Below, in pieces: positions 24,859 to 34,800 of a stretch of DNA of 64,000 bases (the first letter of the stretch is position 1; the number at the start of each line of letters is the position of its first letter). Below the pieces are notes generated by a model that was not told where the DNA came from, searched no databases, and saw only the letters and a program-made list of their open reading frames with translations. Where the stretch lies: positions 1 through 64,000 of the forward strand of contig NZ_JANFDG010000008.1 of NCBI RefSeq assembly GCF_024609765.1, written 5' to 3'. Position numbers and translations under genes: made by a program. The DNA is from Shinella pollutisoli (GTDB lineage: Bacteria; Pseudomonadota; Alphaproteobacteria; Rhizobiales; Rhizobiaceae).

Positions 24859-26474
24859 TCTTCGCCCGCGCCGAACGCAGGGCCTTGCGCGCCGCCGGGG
24901 GCATCGCCCTCGGCTTCGTGCTCGCCTTCGTCGGCGTGGCGACCGTCGTGCTGCTTTCCCATGCCGACGGCGCGGGCGCGCCGCTGCTCGACGCCTATAC
25001 CTGGCGCGTCGCCCGCTTCACGCTGCTGCAGGCGACGCTGTCGACGGTCCTGTCGATCCTGCTGGCGATCCCCGTCGCCCGGGCGCTCGCCCGCCAGCGC
25101 GCCTTTCCCGGCCGGGTCTGGCTGCTGCGCCTCTCCGCCGTGCCGCTCGGCCTGCCGGCGCTGGTGGCCGCACTCGGCATCGTCGAGATCTGGGGGCGGC
25201 AGGGCGTCGTCAACGATCTCCTGCGGCTTGCGGGGCTTGCAAGCCCCGTCAGCGTCTACGGCCTGACGGGCATCCTGATCGCCCATGTCTTCTTCAACAT
25301 GCCGCTCGCCGCGCGGCTGATGCTCGCCGCCCTCGACCGCATCCCGGCGGAATACTGGCTGACGGCGGCGAACCTCGGCATGGGCGGCGGCGCCACATTC
25401 CGGCTGATCGAATGGCCGGTGATCCGCCGCGTCATCCCCGGCATCGCCGGCCTCGTCTTCATGCTCTGCGCGGCGAGCTTCACCATCGTGCTGACGCTCG
25501 GCGGCGGGCCGGCGGCAACGACGATCGAGGTGGCGATCTACCAGGCGCTGCGCTTCGACTTCGACCCGCCGCGCGCCGTGCTCCTCGCCTTCCTGCAGAT
25601 CGCCGTCACCGCGAGCCTGCTGTCGCTCGGCACCCTCCTCGGCCGGCCGCCGGAGGAGGGCATGACGGCCGGGCGCGCCATCCGCCGCTTCGACGGGAGA
25701 AGGCGCAGGCCCGCCGACGCGCTGGTGCTCGTCCTCTTCACGCTCTTCACCGCCGCACCGCTCGCCGCCACCGTCGCCTCGGGGCTCGCCGCCGATTTCG
25801 GCCGGCTGGCGCTCGACCCGCTCCTGCACCGGGCGCTCGTGACGAGCCTCGCCATCTCGTTTTCCTCGGCGAGCCTGTCGCTCGCCATCGCGCTGCCGAT
25901 CGTGCTGGTGCCGCCGCTCGCCGGCGCCGCGGATTCCGGGACGGCGACGCGGCTGATGGCCCGCGCGCTGCCGGCGATGGGCTCGCTGATCCTGCTGGTG
26001 CCGCCCGTGGTGGTGGCGACCGGCTGGTTCCTGGTGCTCAGGCCCTTCGGCGAGACCGGGCGCTTCGCGCCGGCGGTGATCACCGTCATCAACGCGATGA
26101 TGGCGCTGCCCTTCGTCGTGCGCGTGCTGGAGCCCGCCTACCGCACCCACCTCGCCCGCACGGCGCGGCTGGCGCTCTCGCTCGGCGTCACCGGACGGCA
26201 CCGGCTGCGCTGGATCGACCTGCCGGCGCTGAGGAAGCCGTTCCTGACCGCCTTCGCCTTCGCCATGGCGCTGTCGCTCGGCGATCTCGGCGCCGTGGCG
26301 ATCTTCGGCGCCGAGGGCTTCGTCACCCTGCCCTGGCTGCTCTTCTCCCGCATGGCGAGCTACCGCACGGCGGACGCCGCCGGCATCGCGCTGGTGCTCG
26401 GCGTGCTCTGCCTCCTCCTCACGCTCCCCTCGACCGCCGCCGACCGCCGGCGCCAAGGACCCGCCGATGCCTGA
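24855..26474 (+). CDS. thiP: Thiamine ABC transporter permease
   Basis: A 539-residue fused double permease with about 12 transmembrane helices and two binding-protein-dependent transport (EAA) motifs, one in each half: [20 protein letters not shown] and [20 protein letters not shown]. It is the membrane channel of ThiBPQ. It overlaps thiB by 4 bases and thiQ by 8 bases, consistent with one translationally coupled operon. Confidence 0.95.
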   Translation: MIFARAERRALRAAGGIALGFVLAFVGVATVVLLSHADGAGAPLLDAYTWRVARFTLLQATLSTVLSILLAIPVARALARQRAFPGRVWLLRLSAVPLGLPALVAALGIVEIWGRQGVVNDLLRLAGLASPVSVYGLTGILIAHVFFNMPLAARLMLAALDRIPAEYWLTAANLGMGGGATFRLIEWPVIRRVIPGIAGLVFMLCAASFTIVLTLGGGPAATTIEVAIYQALRFDFDPPRAVLLAFLQIAVTASLLSLGTLLGRPPEEGMTAGRAIRRFDGRRRRPADALVLVLFTLFTAAPLAATVASGLAADFGRLALDPLLHRALVTSLAISFSSASLSLAIALPIVLVPPLAGAADSGTATRLMARALPAMGSLILLVPPVVVATGWFLVLRPFGETGRFAPAVITVINAMMALPFVVRVLEPAYRTHLARTARLALSLGVTGRHRLRWIDLPALRKPFLTAFAFAMALSLGDLGAVAIFGAEGFVTLPWLLFSRMASYRTADAAGIALVLGVLCLLLTLPSTAADRRRQGPADA

Positions 26475-27186
26475 TATCGCCATCCGCCTCAGCGGCGTGA
26501 CCGTGCGCTTCGCCGAAAAGCAGCTTTCCTTCGACTGCGCGATCCCCGAGGGCGCGGCCGTCGCCGTGGCGGGTCCGTCGGGGGCGGGCAAGTCGACGCT
26601 CTTCAACGTCATCGCCGGCTTCGAGACGCCGGCGACCGGCAGCGTCACGCTCCTCGGCAAGGACATGGCGGGCCGCGACCCGGCCGACCGGCCCGTCTCG
26701 ATCGTCTTCCAGGACAACAACCTCTTCGCCCATCTTTCCGTCGCCGACAATGTCGGCCTCGGCATCGACCCTTCGCTCCGGCTCGACGCGGCGGCGCGCC
26801 AGCGGGTCTTCGCCGCGCTTTCCCGCGTCGGCCTCGGCGGCCACGAGCGGCGCCTGCCGGGGCCGCTCTCCGGCGGCGAGCGGCAGCGCGTGGCGCTCGC
26901 CCGCGCGCTGGTGCGCCGCCGGCCGATCCTGCTGCTCGACGAGCCCTTCGCCGCGCTCGACCCGGCCATGCGCGCCGAGATGGCGAAGCTGCTCTCGGAG
27001 CTCACCGCCGAGACGGGCAGCACGATGCTCTTCATCACCCACCAGCCGGAGGATATCCGCCGGCTCGCCGAGCGGGTGATCTTCCTGGAGGACGGCGCCA
27101 TCGTCCTCGACGAGCCGGCGGAGGATTTCCTGTCGCGCCGCGCGCCGCCGGCCGTCGCCCGCTTCCTCGGCCACGGCCCCGTCTGA
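26467..27186 (+). CDS. thiQ: Thiamine ABC transporter ATP-binding protein
   Basis: A 239-residue ABC ATPase: Walker A GPSGAGKST, Q-loop VFQDNNLFAHLSV, signature LSGGERQR, Walker B ILLLDEPFAALD and switch FITHQPED. It is short, as ThiQ proteins are, without a C-terminal regulatory domain. It is the last gene of the riboswitch-controlled operon. Confidence 0.95.
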   Translation: MPDIAIRLSGVTVRFAEKQLSFDCAIPEGAAVAVAGPSGAGKSTLFNVIAGFETPATGSVTLLGKDMAGRDPADRPVSIVFQDNNLFAHLSVADNVGLGIDPSLRLDAAARQRVFAALSRVGLGGHERRLPGPLSGGERQRVALARALVRRRPILLLDEPFAALDPAMRAEMAKLLSELTAETGSTMLFITHQPEDIRRLAERVIFLEDGAIVLDEPAEDFLSRRAPPAVARFLGHGPV

Positions 27187-27316
27187 TGCTGCGCCGCCAC
27201 AATTTGGACGCCCCCCTGTGTCACCGGAGCCACAAGGAAAATCCTTTGTCGACTGGGAGTTGCCGGCCGGGTACGGCGCGTCTATCTCATGAGGTCGAGG
27301 GGTGTGGGCAAGCACG

Positions 27317-28825
27317 ATGGCGCAACCGACAGAGACTGCGGCAAACCGATCCGGACGCGGGGCCTTGCGGCCGCTTGCCGCGCTGACGCTGCTTGCCGCG
27401 CTGACGCTCGCCGGCTGCCAGTCGCTGATCGAGCAGAGCTACGAGCCGACGGTCTCGCCCTCCTCCAACCCGCAGATCGTCGACGAGGTGCAGAAGAACG
27501 ACCCGCGCGCGCAGATGGGCGCGCGCGAGCATCCGCGCATCGTCGCAAGCTACGGCGGCGAGTACAAGGACGCCAAGACCGAGCGGCTGGTCGCGCGCAT
27601 CGCCGGCGCGCTGACGCTGGTTTCGGAGAACCCGAACCAGTCCTACCGCATCACCATCCTCAATTCCCCGGCGATCAACGCCTTCGCGCTGCCGGGCGGC
27701 TATCTCTACGTCACGCGCGGGCTGCTCGCGCTCGCCAACGACGCCTCGGAAGTGGCCGCCGTGCTCTCGCACGAGATGGCGCACGTGACGGCCAACCACG
27801 GCATCCAGCGGCAGAAGATGGAGGAGGCCGAGGTCATCGCCAGCCGCGTGGTGGCCGAGGTGCTGTCCTCCAACATCGCCGGCAAGCAGGCGCTCGCGCG
27901 CGGCAAGCTGCGCCTCGCCGCCTTCTCGCGCAACCAGGAGCTCCAGGCCGACGTGATCGGCGTGCGCATGCTGGGCGAGGCCGGCTACGACCCTTACGCG
28001 GCGGCGCGCTTCCTCGATTCGATGGCCGCCTACAGCCATTTCACCTCCGTCGACCCCGAGGCCGACCAGAGCCTCGACTTCCTGTCGAGCCACCCGAACG
28101 CGCCGCAGCGCGTCGAGCTCGCGCGCCGGCACGCGCGCGCCTTCGGGGCGGAGGGCACGGTCGGCGACCGCGGCCGCGACTACTATCTCGCCGGCATCGA
28201 CGGCCTGCTCTACGGCGACGCGCCGGAGGAGGGCTACGTGCGCGGCCAGACCTTCCTGCACGGCAAGCTCGGCATCCGCTTCGACGTGCCGGCCGGCTTC
28301 CAGATCGACAACAAGGCCGACGCGGTGCTGGCGACCGGCCCGGGCGACATCGCCATCCGCTTCGACGGCGTGGCCGACAGCCGCCGGCAGAACCTCGTCA
28401 ACTACATTTCCAGCGGCTGGGTGACGGGGCTGCGTCCCGAGACGATCCGCGCGATCACCGTCAACGGGCTGGAGGCCGCGACCGCGAGGGCCGCCGCCGA
28501 CCGCTGGGACTTCGACGTGACGGTGGTGAGGATCGACAACCAAATCTACCGCTTCCTGACGGCGGTGCCGCAGGGCTCGGCGGCGCTCGCGCCGACCGCC
28601 TCCGTGCTGAGATCCTCCTTCCGCAAGCTGAGCGCGGAGGAGGCGGCCTCGCTGAAGCCGCTGCGCGTGCGCGTCGTCACCGCCCGGCCGGGCGACACCG
28701 TCGCCTCGCTGTCGGCGCGCATGATGGGCACCGACCGCAAGCTCGACCTGTTCCGGATGATCAACGCGCTCTCGGCGACGAGCAGCATCCGGCCCGGCGA
28801 CAGGGTGAAGATCATCAGCGAGTGA
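27317..28825 (+). CDS. M48-family metalloprotease lipoprotein with C-terminal LysM-like domain
   Basis: A 502-residue lipoprotein: lipobox LAGC at about residues 31-34. The M48 zinc site is SHEMAHVTANH (about 151-161) with the third ligand in NQELQADVIGVRML. The arrangement resembles BepA/YfgC, periplasmic proteases and chaperones for outer-membrane protein quality control. The last 60 residues (TARPGDTVASLSARMMGTDR through IRPGDRVKIIS) look like a LysM-type peptidoglycan-binding module. ATG at 27317 was chosen; a GTG five codons upstream is also open. Confidence 0.88.
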   Translation: MAQPTETAANRSGRGALRPLAALTLLAALTLAGCQSLIEQSYEPTVSPSSNPQIVDEVQKNDPRAQMGAREHPRIVASYGGEYKDAKTERLVARIAGALTLVSENPNQSYRITILNSPAINAFALPGGYLYVTRGLLALANDASEVAAVLSHEMAHVTANHGIQRQKMEEAEVIASRVVAEVLSSNIAGKQALARGKLRLAAFSRNQELQADVIGVRMLGEAGYDPYAAARFLDSMAAYSHFTSVDPEADQSLDFLSSHPNAPQRVELARRHARAFGAEGTVGDRGRDYYLAGIDGLLYGDAPEEGYVRGQTFLHGKLGIRFDVPAGFQIDNKADAVLATGPGDIAIRFDGVADSRRQNLVNYISSGWVTGLRPETIRAITVNGLEAATARAAADRWDFDVTVVRIDNQIYRFLTAVPQGSAALAPTASVLRSSFRKLSAEEAASLKPLRVRVVTARPGDTVASLSARMMGTDRKLDLFRMINALSATSSIRPGDRVKIISE

Positions 28826-28907
28826 GGGTATAGGCGGCGCGTTGCGCCGCACCCCCCTCTGGCCTGCCGGCCAGAGGGGGTGGCGTCATGCGGCGAGGTT
28901 ATTTCCG

Positions 28908-29768
28908 TCAGGCGTAGGCGAATTCGGGGGTCTTGCTGACGAGCAGGACCTTCAGCTTCTCGAGCGCGCGGTTCTCGATCTGGCGCACGCGTTCCTTGGA
29001 GATGCCGAGCATCACGCCGAGCTCCTCCAGCGTCGCCGAGGTCTCGGCGAGCCGGCGGGCGCGGATGATCTTCATCTCGCGCTCGTTGAGCTGGCCGAGC
29101 GCGGAGCGCAGCCAGTCGCGCCGGCGCTCGCCGTCGATCGAGCCCTCCGCCTGCTCGTCGGGAAGCGGCGCGTCGCTGGCGAGGAAGGCGATGCGGTCGG
29201 CCCCGTCGGCATCGCCGCCGGAGAGCGGCGCCTGCAGCGAGACGTCGGAGGAGGAGAGGCGCGCGTCCATGGTGCGCACGTCGGCGGTGCTGACGCCGAG
29301 TGCGGCGGCGATCTCGCGGTGCACCGCCTCGCTCGTCAGGTGCGTGTCGCCGCGGGCGAGCCGCGCGCGCAGGCGCCGGAGGTTGAAGAACAGCGCCTTC
29401 TGCGCCGAGCTGGTGCCGCCGCGCACGATCGACCAGTTGCGCAGCACGTAGTCCTGGATCGAGGCGCGGATCCACCAGGTCGCGTAGGTGGAGAAGCGCA
29501 CCTGGCGGTCGGGCTCGAAGCGGGCGGCGGCCTCCAGCAGGCCGATATAGCCCTCCTGCACGAGGTCGGCGAGCGGCAGGCCGAAGGCGCGGAACTTGCC
29601 GGCCATGGAGACGACGAGGCGCATGTGCGCGGTGGCGATGCGGTTCCTCGCTTCCTGGTCGGCGTTCTCCTTCCAGGCGAGCGCCAGTGCCTGCTCCTCC
29701 TCGCGGCCGAGATAGGGAGCGGACATCGCGAACTTGATCATCCGGCGGTCTGCGGTGGTCGTCGTCAT
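28908..29768 (-). CDS. rpoH2: RNA polymerase sigma-32 factor, RpoH2 type
   Basis: A 286-residue group 3 sigma factor. Region 2 is IATAHMRLVVSMAGKFRAFG, LADLVQEGYIGLLEAAARFE and FSTYATWWIRASIQDYVL. The RpoH box reads AQKALFFNLRRLR. Region 4 is TLEELGVMLGISKERVRQIE. Rhizobia carry two rpoH genes. The EcfG-type promoter just upstream and the divergence from E. coli RpoH favour RpoH2, which acts in the general stress response. The start MTTTTADRR is at 29768. Confidence 0.9.
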   Translation of the reverse strand: MTTTTADRRMIKFAMSAPYLGREEEQALALAWKENADQEARNRIATAHMRLVVSMAGKFRAFGLPLADLVQEGYIGLLEAAARFEPDRQVRFSTYATWWIRASIQDYVLRNWSIVRGGTSSAQKALFFNLRRLRARLARGDTHLTSEAVHREIAAALGVSTADVRTMDARLSSSDVSLQAPLSGGDADGADRIAFLASDAPLPDEQAEGSIDGERRRDWLRSALGQLNEREMKIIRARRLAETSATLEELGVMLGISKERVRQIENRALEKLKVLLVSKTPEFAYA

Positions 29769-29824
29769 GGCCCTTCTCTCCACGCCATCCACCCTCCTGC
29801 ACGAGGAGGTTGCTTGAGCCGACG

Positions 29825-29849
29825 AACGCCGGCGCGGGAAAAAGGTTCC
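29825..29849 (-). promoter_or_regulatory. EcfG/RpoE2-type general stress promoter for rpoH2
   Basis: The minus strand reads GGAAC (29849-29845), 16 bases, then CGTT (29828-29825), the consensus of the alphaproteobacterial EcfG sigma factor. It lies 57 bases before the rpoH2 start. In S. meliloti rpoH2 is known to depend on RpoE2. Confidence 0.75.
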
Positions 29850-29870
29850 AACAAAAAGCGGGTGGGCAGC

Positions 29871-29985
29871 CCCCTCATCCGGCCCTTCGGGCCACCTTCT
29901 CCCCGCCGGGGAGAAGGAGAAGGATCGCGGCGTCTCGTTTTACCCTTCTCCCCGGCGGGGAGAAGGTGCCGGCAGGCGGATGAGG
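29871..29985. repeat. RIME-like intergenic double palindrome, copy 2
   Basis: The left arm is CCCCTCATCCGGCCCTTCGG and continues to CTTCTCCCCGCCGGGGAGAAGG. The right arm is CCTTCTCCCCGGCGGGGAGAAGG followed by TGCCGGCAGGCGGATGAGG. This is the most regular copy in the window, about 115 bases, with two palindromes and outer inverted ends. It lies between rpoH2 and carD. Confidence 0.85.
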
Positions 29986-29997
29986 AGGGCCGGCAAC

Positions 29998-30023
29998 AAA
30001 AAACCCGGCCGTTTCGGGCCGGG
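29998..30023 (-). terminator. Intrinsic terminator of carD
   Basis: On the minus strand CCCGGCC-CGAAAC-GGCCGGG is followed by TTTTTTG. It lies 31 bases after the carD stop. Confidence 0.85.
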
Positions 30024-30054
30024 CTCCTTGAGAAGGCGGGAAGGATGGGGCCTG

Positions 30055-30624
30055 TCAGGCGGCCTCGTCCTGGGATTCGTCCTCTTCCACGGCCTTGCCG
30101 CGCTTCGGGCCCTTCGAGAGGTTGGTCTCGACGAGGCGGACGGCCTCGGTCTCCGACATCTTGTTGACGGCGGCGATCTCGCGGGCCATGCGGTCGAGGG
30201 CGGCCTCGTAGAGCTGGCGCTCGGAATAGGACTGCTCCGGCTGGTTCTCGGCGCGGTAGAGGTCGCGGACCACCTCGGCGATCGAGATGAGGTCGCCGGA
30301 ATTGATCTTGGCGTCGTATTCCTGGGCGCGGCGCGACCACATGGTCCGCTTCACGCGGGCCTTGCCCTGGACAACCTTCAGCGCACGCTCGACGAAGTCC
30401 GTCTCGGACAGCTTGCGCATGCCGATCGTGACGGCTTTCGCCACCGGCACCTTCAGGCGCATCTTGTCCTTGTCGAAATCGATGACAAAAAGCTCGAGCT
30501 TCATACCCGCGACTTCCTGCTCCTCGATGGCGACGATCTGCCCGACGCCGTGGGCGGGATAGACGATCGATTCACCGGTCTTGAAGCCCTGGCGCGTGGA
30601 AGATTTCTTCTGCTGAGTCGTCAT
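30055..30624 (-). CDS. carD: CarD family transcriptional regulator
   Basis: A 189-residue protein with an N-terminal CarD/TRCF RNA polymerase-interacting Tudor-like domain (FKTGESIVYPAHGVGQIVAI, then KLELFVIDFDKDKMRLKVPV) and a helical C-terminal DNA-binding part (RAQEYDAKINSGDLISIAEV, YERQLYEAALDRM-like helices). CarD binds the polymerase beta subunit and stabilises open complexes at rRNA and other promoters. The acidic tail EEDESQDEAA is typical. A GTG three codons upstream sits closer to the GGGAG and is a possible start. Confidence 0.92.
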   Translation of the reverse strand: MTTQQKKSSTRQGFKTGESIVYPAHGVGQIVAIEEQEVAGMKLELFVIDFDKDKMRLKVPVAKAVTIGMRKLSETDFVERALKVVQGKARVKRTMWSRRAQEYDAKINSGDLISIAEVVRDLYRAENQPEQSYSERQLYEAALDRMAREIAAVNKMSETEAVRLVETNLSKGPKRGKAVEEDESQDEAA

Positions 30625-30990
30625 TCTGTTCACTTACTCCCTGTTACGCTCCCGGCGGGGGCCGGGTTGGGTCCGAGGACCCGGGAAAGACGGGGGCACC
30701 GTCGGGGTGACCACTCTGGTCCGACCAGCCATGCGCAAAGAGGCCTGCGACGCGTTCACATGTGAGCAACGCGAGGTTGCCTATGGGAGGTGAGCGACGT
30801 TGAAGGGATCGTTTGCTTTCGTGGTGGTGCTCGGGCATACGAATGCCGCGATTTGGATCAGTATCCGGACCCTATCACAAAAAAGTGTCGGAATCAATAA
30901 TTTGCTTCGCATGGGTCATCAAGCCTGCCCTATCGCCTCGCGGCGGGAGCAGACCCGTTTTCCCCAGCTTCGGCCGCAGGCGGGCGGCTC
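30625..30990 (-). promoter_or_regulatory. Long carD leader region with candidate promoter
   Basis: These 366 bases hold no recognised gene. A candidate sigma-70 promoter on the minus strand is TTGATT (30897-30892), 17 bases, TAGGGT (30874-30869). That would give carD a long leader of about 240 bases. The leader contains the hairpin CCCGGGTCCTCGGACCC-like repeat near 30670-30690 and a 64-codon open frame (30644-30838) that I do not believe is a gene. Confidence 0.45.
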
Positions 30991-31329
30991 TCAGTCCCCC
31001 TCGCCGGGGTTCGGCGAGAAATACTTCTCGTACTTGCCCTCCACGCCGTCCATCTCCTTGGCTTCCGGCATGGCGTCGCGCTTGACCGTGATGTTCGGCC
31101 AGACCTGGGCATATTCGGCATTGACCTTCAGCCACATGTCGAGCCCCGGCTCGGTATCCGGCTTGATCGCCTCGGCGGGACATTCCGGCTCGCAGACGCC
31201 GCAGTCGATGCACTCGTCCGGATGGATGACGAGGAAGTTCTCGCCCTCGTAGAAGCAGTCGACAGGGCACACCTCGACGCAGTCCGTGTACTTGCAGCGG
31301 ATGCAGTTGTCGGTCACGACATAGGTCAT
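30991..31329 (-). CDS. fdxA: Seven-iron ferredoxin FdxA
   Basis: A 112-residue ferredoxin with one 3Fe-4S and one 4Fe-4S cluster. The N-terminal ligands are [20 protein letters not shown], where the irregular spacing with an extra residue is the 7Fe form. The second set is [16 protein letters not shown]. The C-terminal extension ([20 protein letters not shown]) is the FdxA type. It is an electron carrier of unspecified partner. It lies 138 bases after the S4 gene in the same direction. Confidence 0.95.
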   Translation of the reverse strand: MTYVVTDNCIRCKYTDCVEVCPVDCFYEGENFLVIHPDECIDCGVCEPECPAEAIKPDTEPGLDMWLKVNAEYAQVWPNITVKRDAMPEAKEMDGVEGKYEKYFSPNPGEGD

Positions 31330-31467
31330 GCGTCACTCCAGAATCGTCGGCGGCAGGGCGGGTCCGCACGCAACCCGCAGGCCTGTTCCGGTGGGTGAGG
31401 TAAAGGCTTTGCCGGCGCTTTGCAAGGACAAAGCATGCGTCTTGCCGCCGCGGAAAGGCATGAAATT

Positions 31468-31887
31468 CTACTCGTCCGCGTCGCCGGAAAAATCCTGCAG
31501 GCGGTCGGTCTCCCGGCGTTCGCGCTTGGTCGGGCGGCCGCTGCCGCGCTCGCGCGTCGCCTGGGCGAAGAGGGTCCGCTCCCCGCGCGGCGGGGGCGGC
31601 GGCGTCATGTCCTCGTAGAGGCGGCGGGCCTCCTCGTAGGGGCCGCGCCGCGCGCCGGAAGCGAGCACCTTCACCGTGACGTCGTGGCGGTCGAGCGCCA
31701 GCACGACGAGATCGCCCGGCCGCACCGCATGCGACGGCTGGCGGACCGCGACGCCGTTGACGCGGACGTCGCCCGCCTCCACGGACCTGGCGGCGAGCGA
31801 ACGCGACTTGCGCAGCCGCGCGAAGAACAGCCACTTGTCGATGCGCTGGCGCGCCGGACCGCCGGGCTGTTCCTCGTCGTCCGCCAT
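31468..31887 (-). CDS. S4-domain RNA-binding protein (HslR-like)
   Basis: A 139-residue basic protein. An S4 RNA-binding domain occupies about residues 14-75: QRIDKWLFFARLRKSRSLAA then AGDVRVNGVAVRQPSHAVRPGD. The tail is Arg-rich. HslR (Hsp15) binds stalled 50S subunits carrying peptidyl-tRNA. This protein has the same architecture, but equivalence is inferred. It starts 3 bases after the helicase stop, so the two are almost certainly co-transcribed. Confidence 0.88.
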   Translation of the reverse strand: MADDEEQPGGPARQRIDKWLFFARLRKSRSLAARSVEAGDVRVNGVAVRQPSHAVRPGDLVVLALDRHDVTVKVLASGARRGPYEEARRLYEDMTPPPPPRGERTLFAQATRERGSGRPTKRERRETDRLQDFSGDADE

Positions 31888-31890
31888 CGC

Positions 31891-34800
31891 CTACTTCTTC
31901 AGCTGCTCCTTGAGCGCGGCGAGCTTGGCGAAGGGCGAATCCGGATCGATCGGCTTCTCCTTGCGCGGCGGACGCGCCTCGAACTTGGCCGGCTGCTGCG
32001 GCTTGCCGTGACGGTCGTGGCGATCCTGCCGGTCGCCGCGCTCCGGGCGGTTGCCGCCCTGCGGCTTTCCGTCGCGGCCCCTGCCCTGCCCCTGTCCCTG
32101 TCCTTGGCCCTGCCCCTGGCCCTGGCCCTGATCCGGCCGGCTGCCGCGGCCCTCGCGCCGGTCGCCCTGCGGGCCGCGATTGCGCTCGCCGCGCCGCTCG
32201 CCGCGACCCTCGCGTTCGCCGTGGCGGTGGCCCTGGCGCTGGTTGTCGTGGCGCGAGCCGGGGCGCCACAGGAGCACCGGCTTCACCTCGACGGACTCGC
32301 CCTCGGCCGCGGCCTCCTCGGCGGCGGGTGCCTCTGCGGCAACGGCGTCCTCGGCCGCCGGGGCTTCCGCCGCGGCAGCGGCCGGCGTCTCGCCGGCAAC
32401 GGTTTCCTCGGCCGCCGGGGCTTCCGCCGCGGCGGGGGCCGGCGTCTCGCCGGCAGCGGCTTCCTCGGCCGCCACGGCAGGGGCGTCCCCGGCTGCGGGG
32501 ACCTCTTCGGCGGCGGGCGCGGAAACCTCCTCCGCGCCGGCGGCGGCCGGTGCCTCGCCTTCCGGCTCGGCGGCATCGGCGTCGTGCTCGTCGGCGGTCT
32601 CGGCGGGCGCGGCCTCCGCGGTCGGCTCGGCCGGCGCCTGCGCGGCGAGGAAGGCCTGCACCTCCTCCGCCTTGAGGCTGTCCGCACGGTAGCCGAGGCC
32701 CTTCAGGATCTCCTCCATGTCGTCCGGCGTCGCGCCGAGGATCGACAGCATGGCCGTCGTCGTCATGAAGCGGCGGCCGTCATAGGCGCCGTCCGGGCGC
32801 GGCGTGCCGGGCTTCCACTGCAGGAGCGGCCGGATGAGGTCGGCGAGGCGCTCCAGGATGTCGATGCGCACGGCGCGCTTGCCGAGGAAGCGGAAGCCCG
32901 CGAGCTTGTAGAAGGTGCGCTCGAAGCCCGGGTCGGTGACGACCGAGGTGCGGCCGGCGGCGAGCACCGGGATGAGGTCGCCGTAGCCGGGCTTGTCGAG
33001 CCCGTCGTTCTTCAAGGCCCAGAGCAGCGTGATCAGCTCGGCCGGGGCGGGCTTGAGCAGCGCCGGCATGAAGATGTGGTAGGCGCCGAAGCGTATGCCG
33101 TGCTTGCGGATCGAGGCGCGCGCCTCCTGGTCGAGCGCCTTGACGTCGTCGGCGACGTCGCGGCGGAACAGCACGCCGAGGTTTTCCACGAGCTGGAAGG
33201 CGAGGCCCTTGGCGAGCCCCTGCAGGTCCTCCGCGCGCGACAGGTCGTCGAGCGGCTTCAGGACCGTGGCGACATGATGGTTGACGAAGCGCTCGATGCG
33301 CGCGGCGACGTGGTCGCGGGCGTTGCCGGTCAACTGCTCGTCGGCAAGCAGGATGACGCGCGGGCGCATGACGTGGTCGCTCGCCGCAAGCCGGGCGACG
33401 GGATCGCCGAGCCAGCGCACCGTGCCGTCGGAGCCGAGCGCGAGATCGGCGTTGCCGGCGGCGTGCAGGCGCGCGGCGCGCGCCTCGAACTCCAGCGCGA
33501 GCGCCTTCTGCGCGGCCGCCTGCACGGCCTTGGCGTCCGGGCCCTCCGCGCCCGAGGCGAGCGTGAACCGGAATCCGGCCAACTGCCCGACATGATGTCC
33601 TTCCACGAAGACATCGCCATTCACACTGATTTCAGCTTCCAGCATCGCATTCTCTCTCAGGCGCTTCATGAGCACAGATGTCCTGCGATCAACGAAGCGT
33701 TTCGTCAACCGTTCATGCAGCGCATCGGACAATCGGTCCTCGATTTCCCGCGTCTTTTCCTGCCAGTGTGTCGGATCGGCCAGCCAGCCGGGACGATTCG
33801 ACACATAGGTCCATGTCCTTATCTGCGCGATTCGCGCCGAAAGCGTGTCGATCTCGCCGTCGGTGCGGTCGGCGCGGCGGACCTGGTCGGCCAGGAAATC
33901 CTCGTTGACCGTGCCGCGCGTGACGAGGTCGGCATAGAGCGTCGAGATCAGGTCGGCGTGCTGGGCCGGCGTGATGCGGCGGTAGTCCGGCAGCGCGCAG
34001 GCCTCCCACAGCTTCTCGACCCGCTCGGGGCTCGTCGCAAGGTCGCGGATGTCGGGATAGCGGGAGAGATGGTCGAGCGCCTGCTGGTCGACGGCCGGCA
34101 GCGCGCGGGTGAGGCCGCCGACAGGCGGGGCGGCGTCGAGCGAGTAGCGCAGGCCCGCAAGCGAGGAGAAGTCGAAGCGCACCGTGCGCCATTGCAGCAC
34201 GCGGACGGGATCGAACTGGTGCGTCTCGATGCGCTTCACCAGCTCCTCGTCGAACGGGTCGACGCGGCCCGTCACCCCGAAGGTGCCGTCGCGCATGTGG
34301 CGGCCGGCGCGCCCGGCGATCTGGGCGAGCTCGGCCGGGTTGAGGTTGCGGAACTGGTAGCCGTCGAACTTGCGGTCCTGGGCGAAGGCGACGTGGTCGA
34401 CGTCGAGGTTGAGGCCCATGCCGATCGCGTCGGTGGCGACGAGATACTCGACGTCGCCCTCCTGGTAGAGCGCGACCTGGGCGTTGCGGGTGCGTGGGCT
34501 AAGCGCGCCGAGCACCACGGCCGCCCCGCCGCGCTGGCGGCGGATGAGCTCGGCGATGGCATAGACCTCGTCGGCCGAAAACGCGACGATCGCCGTGCGC
34601 TGCGGCAGGCGGGTGATCTTCTTCGAGCCGGCATAGAAGAGCTGCGACAGGCGCGGCCGCTCGACGACGGAGATGCCGGGGAGGAGCTGCTCGAGGATCG
34701 GCTTCATCGTCGCCGCGCCGAGCAGCAGCGTCTCGTCGCGGCCGCGCAGGTGCAGCACCCGGTCGGTGAAGATGTGGCCGCGCTCCAGGTCGCCGGCGAG

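Noticed and set aside
30644-30838. 64-codon minus-strand frame in the carD leader
   Set aside because: Pro/Ser/Arg-rich and without family resemblance; more likely leader sequence.
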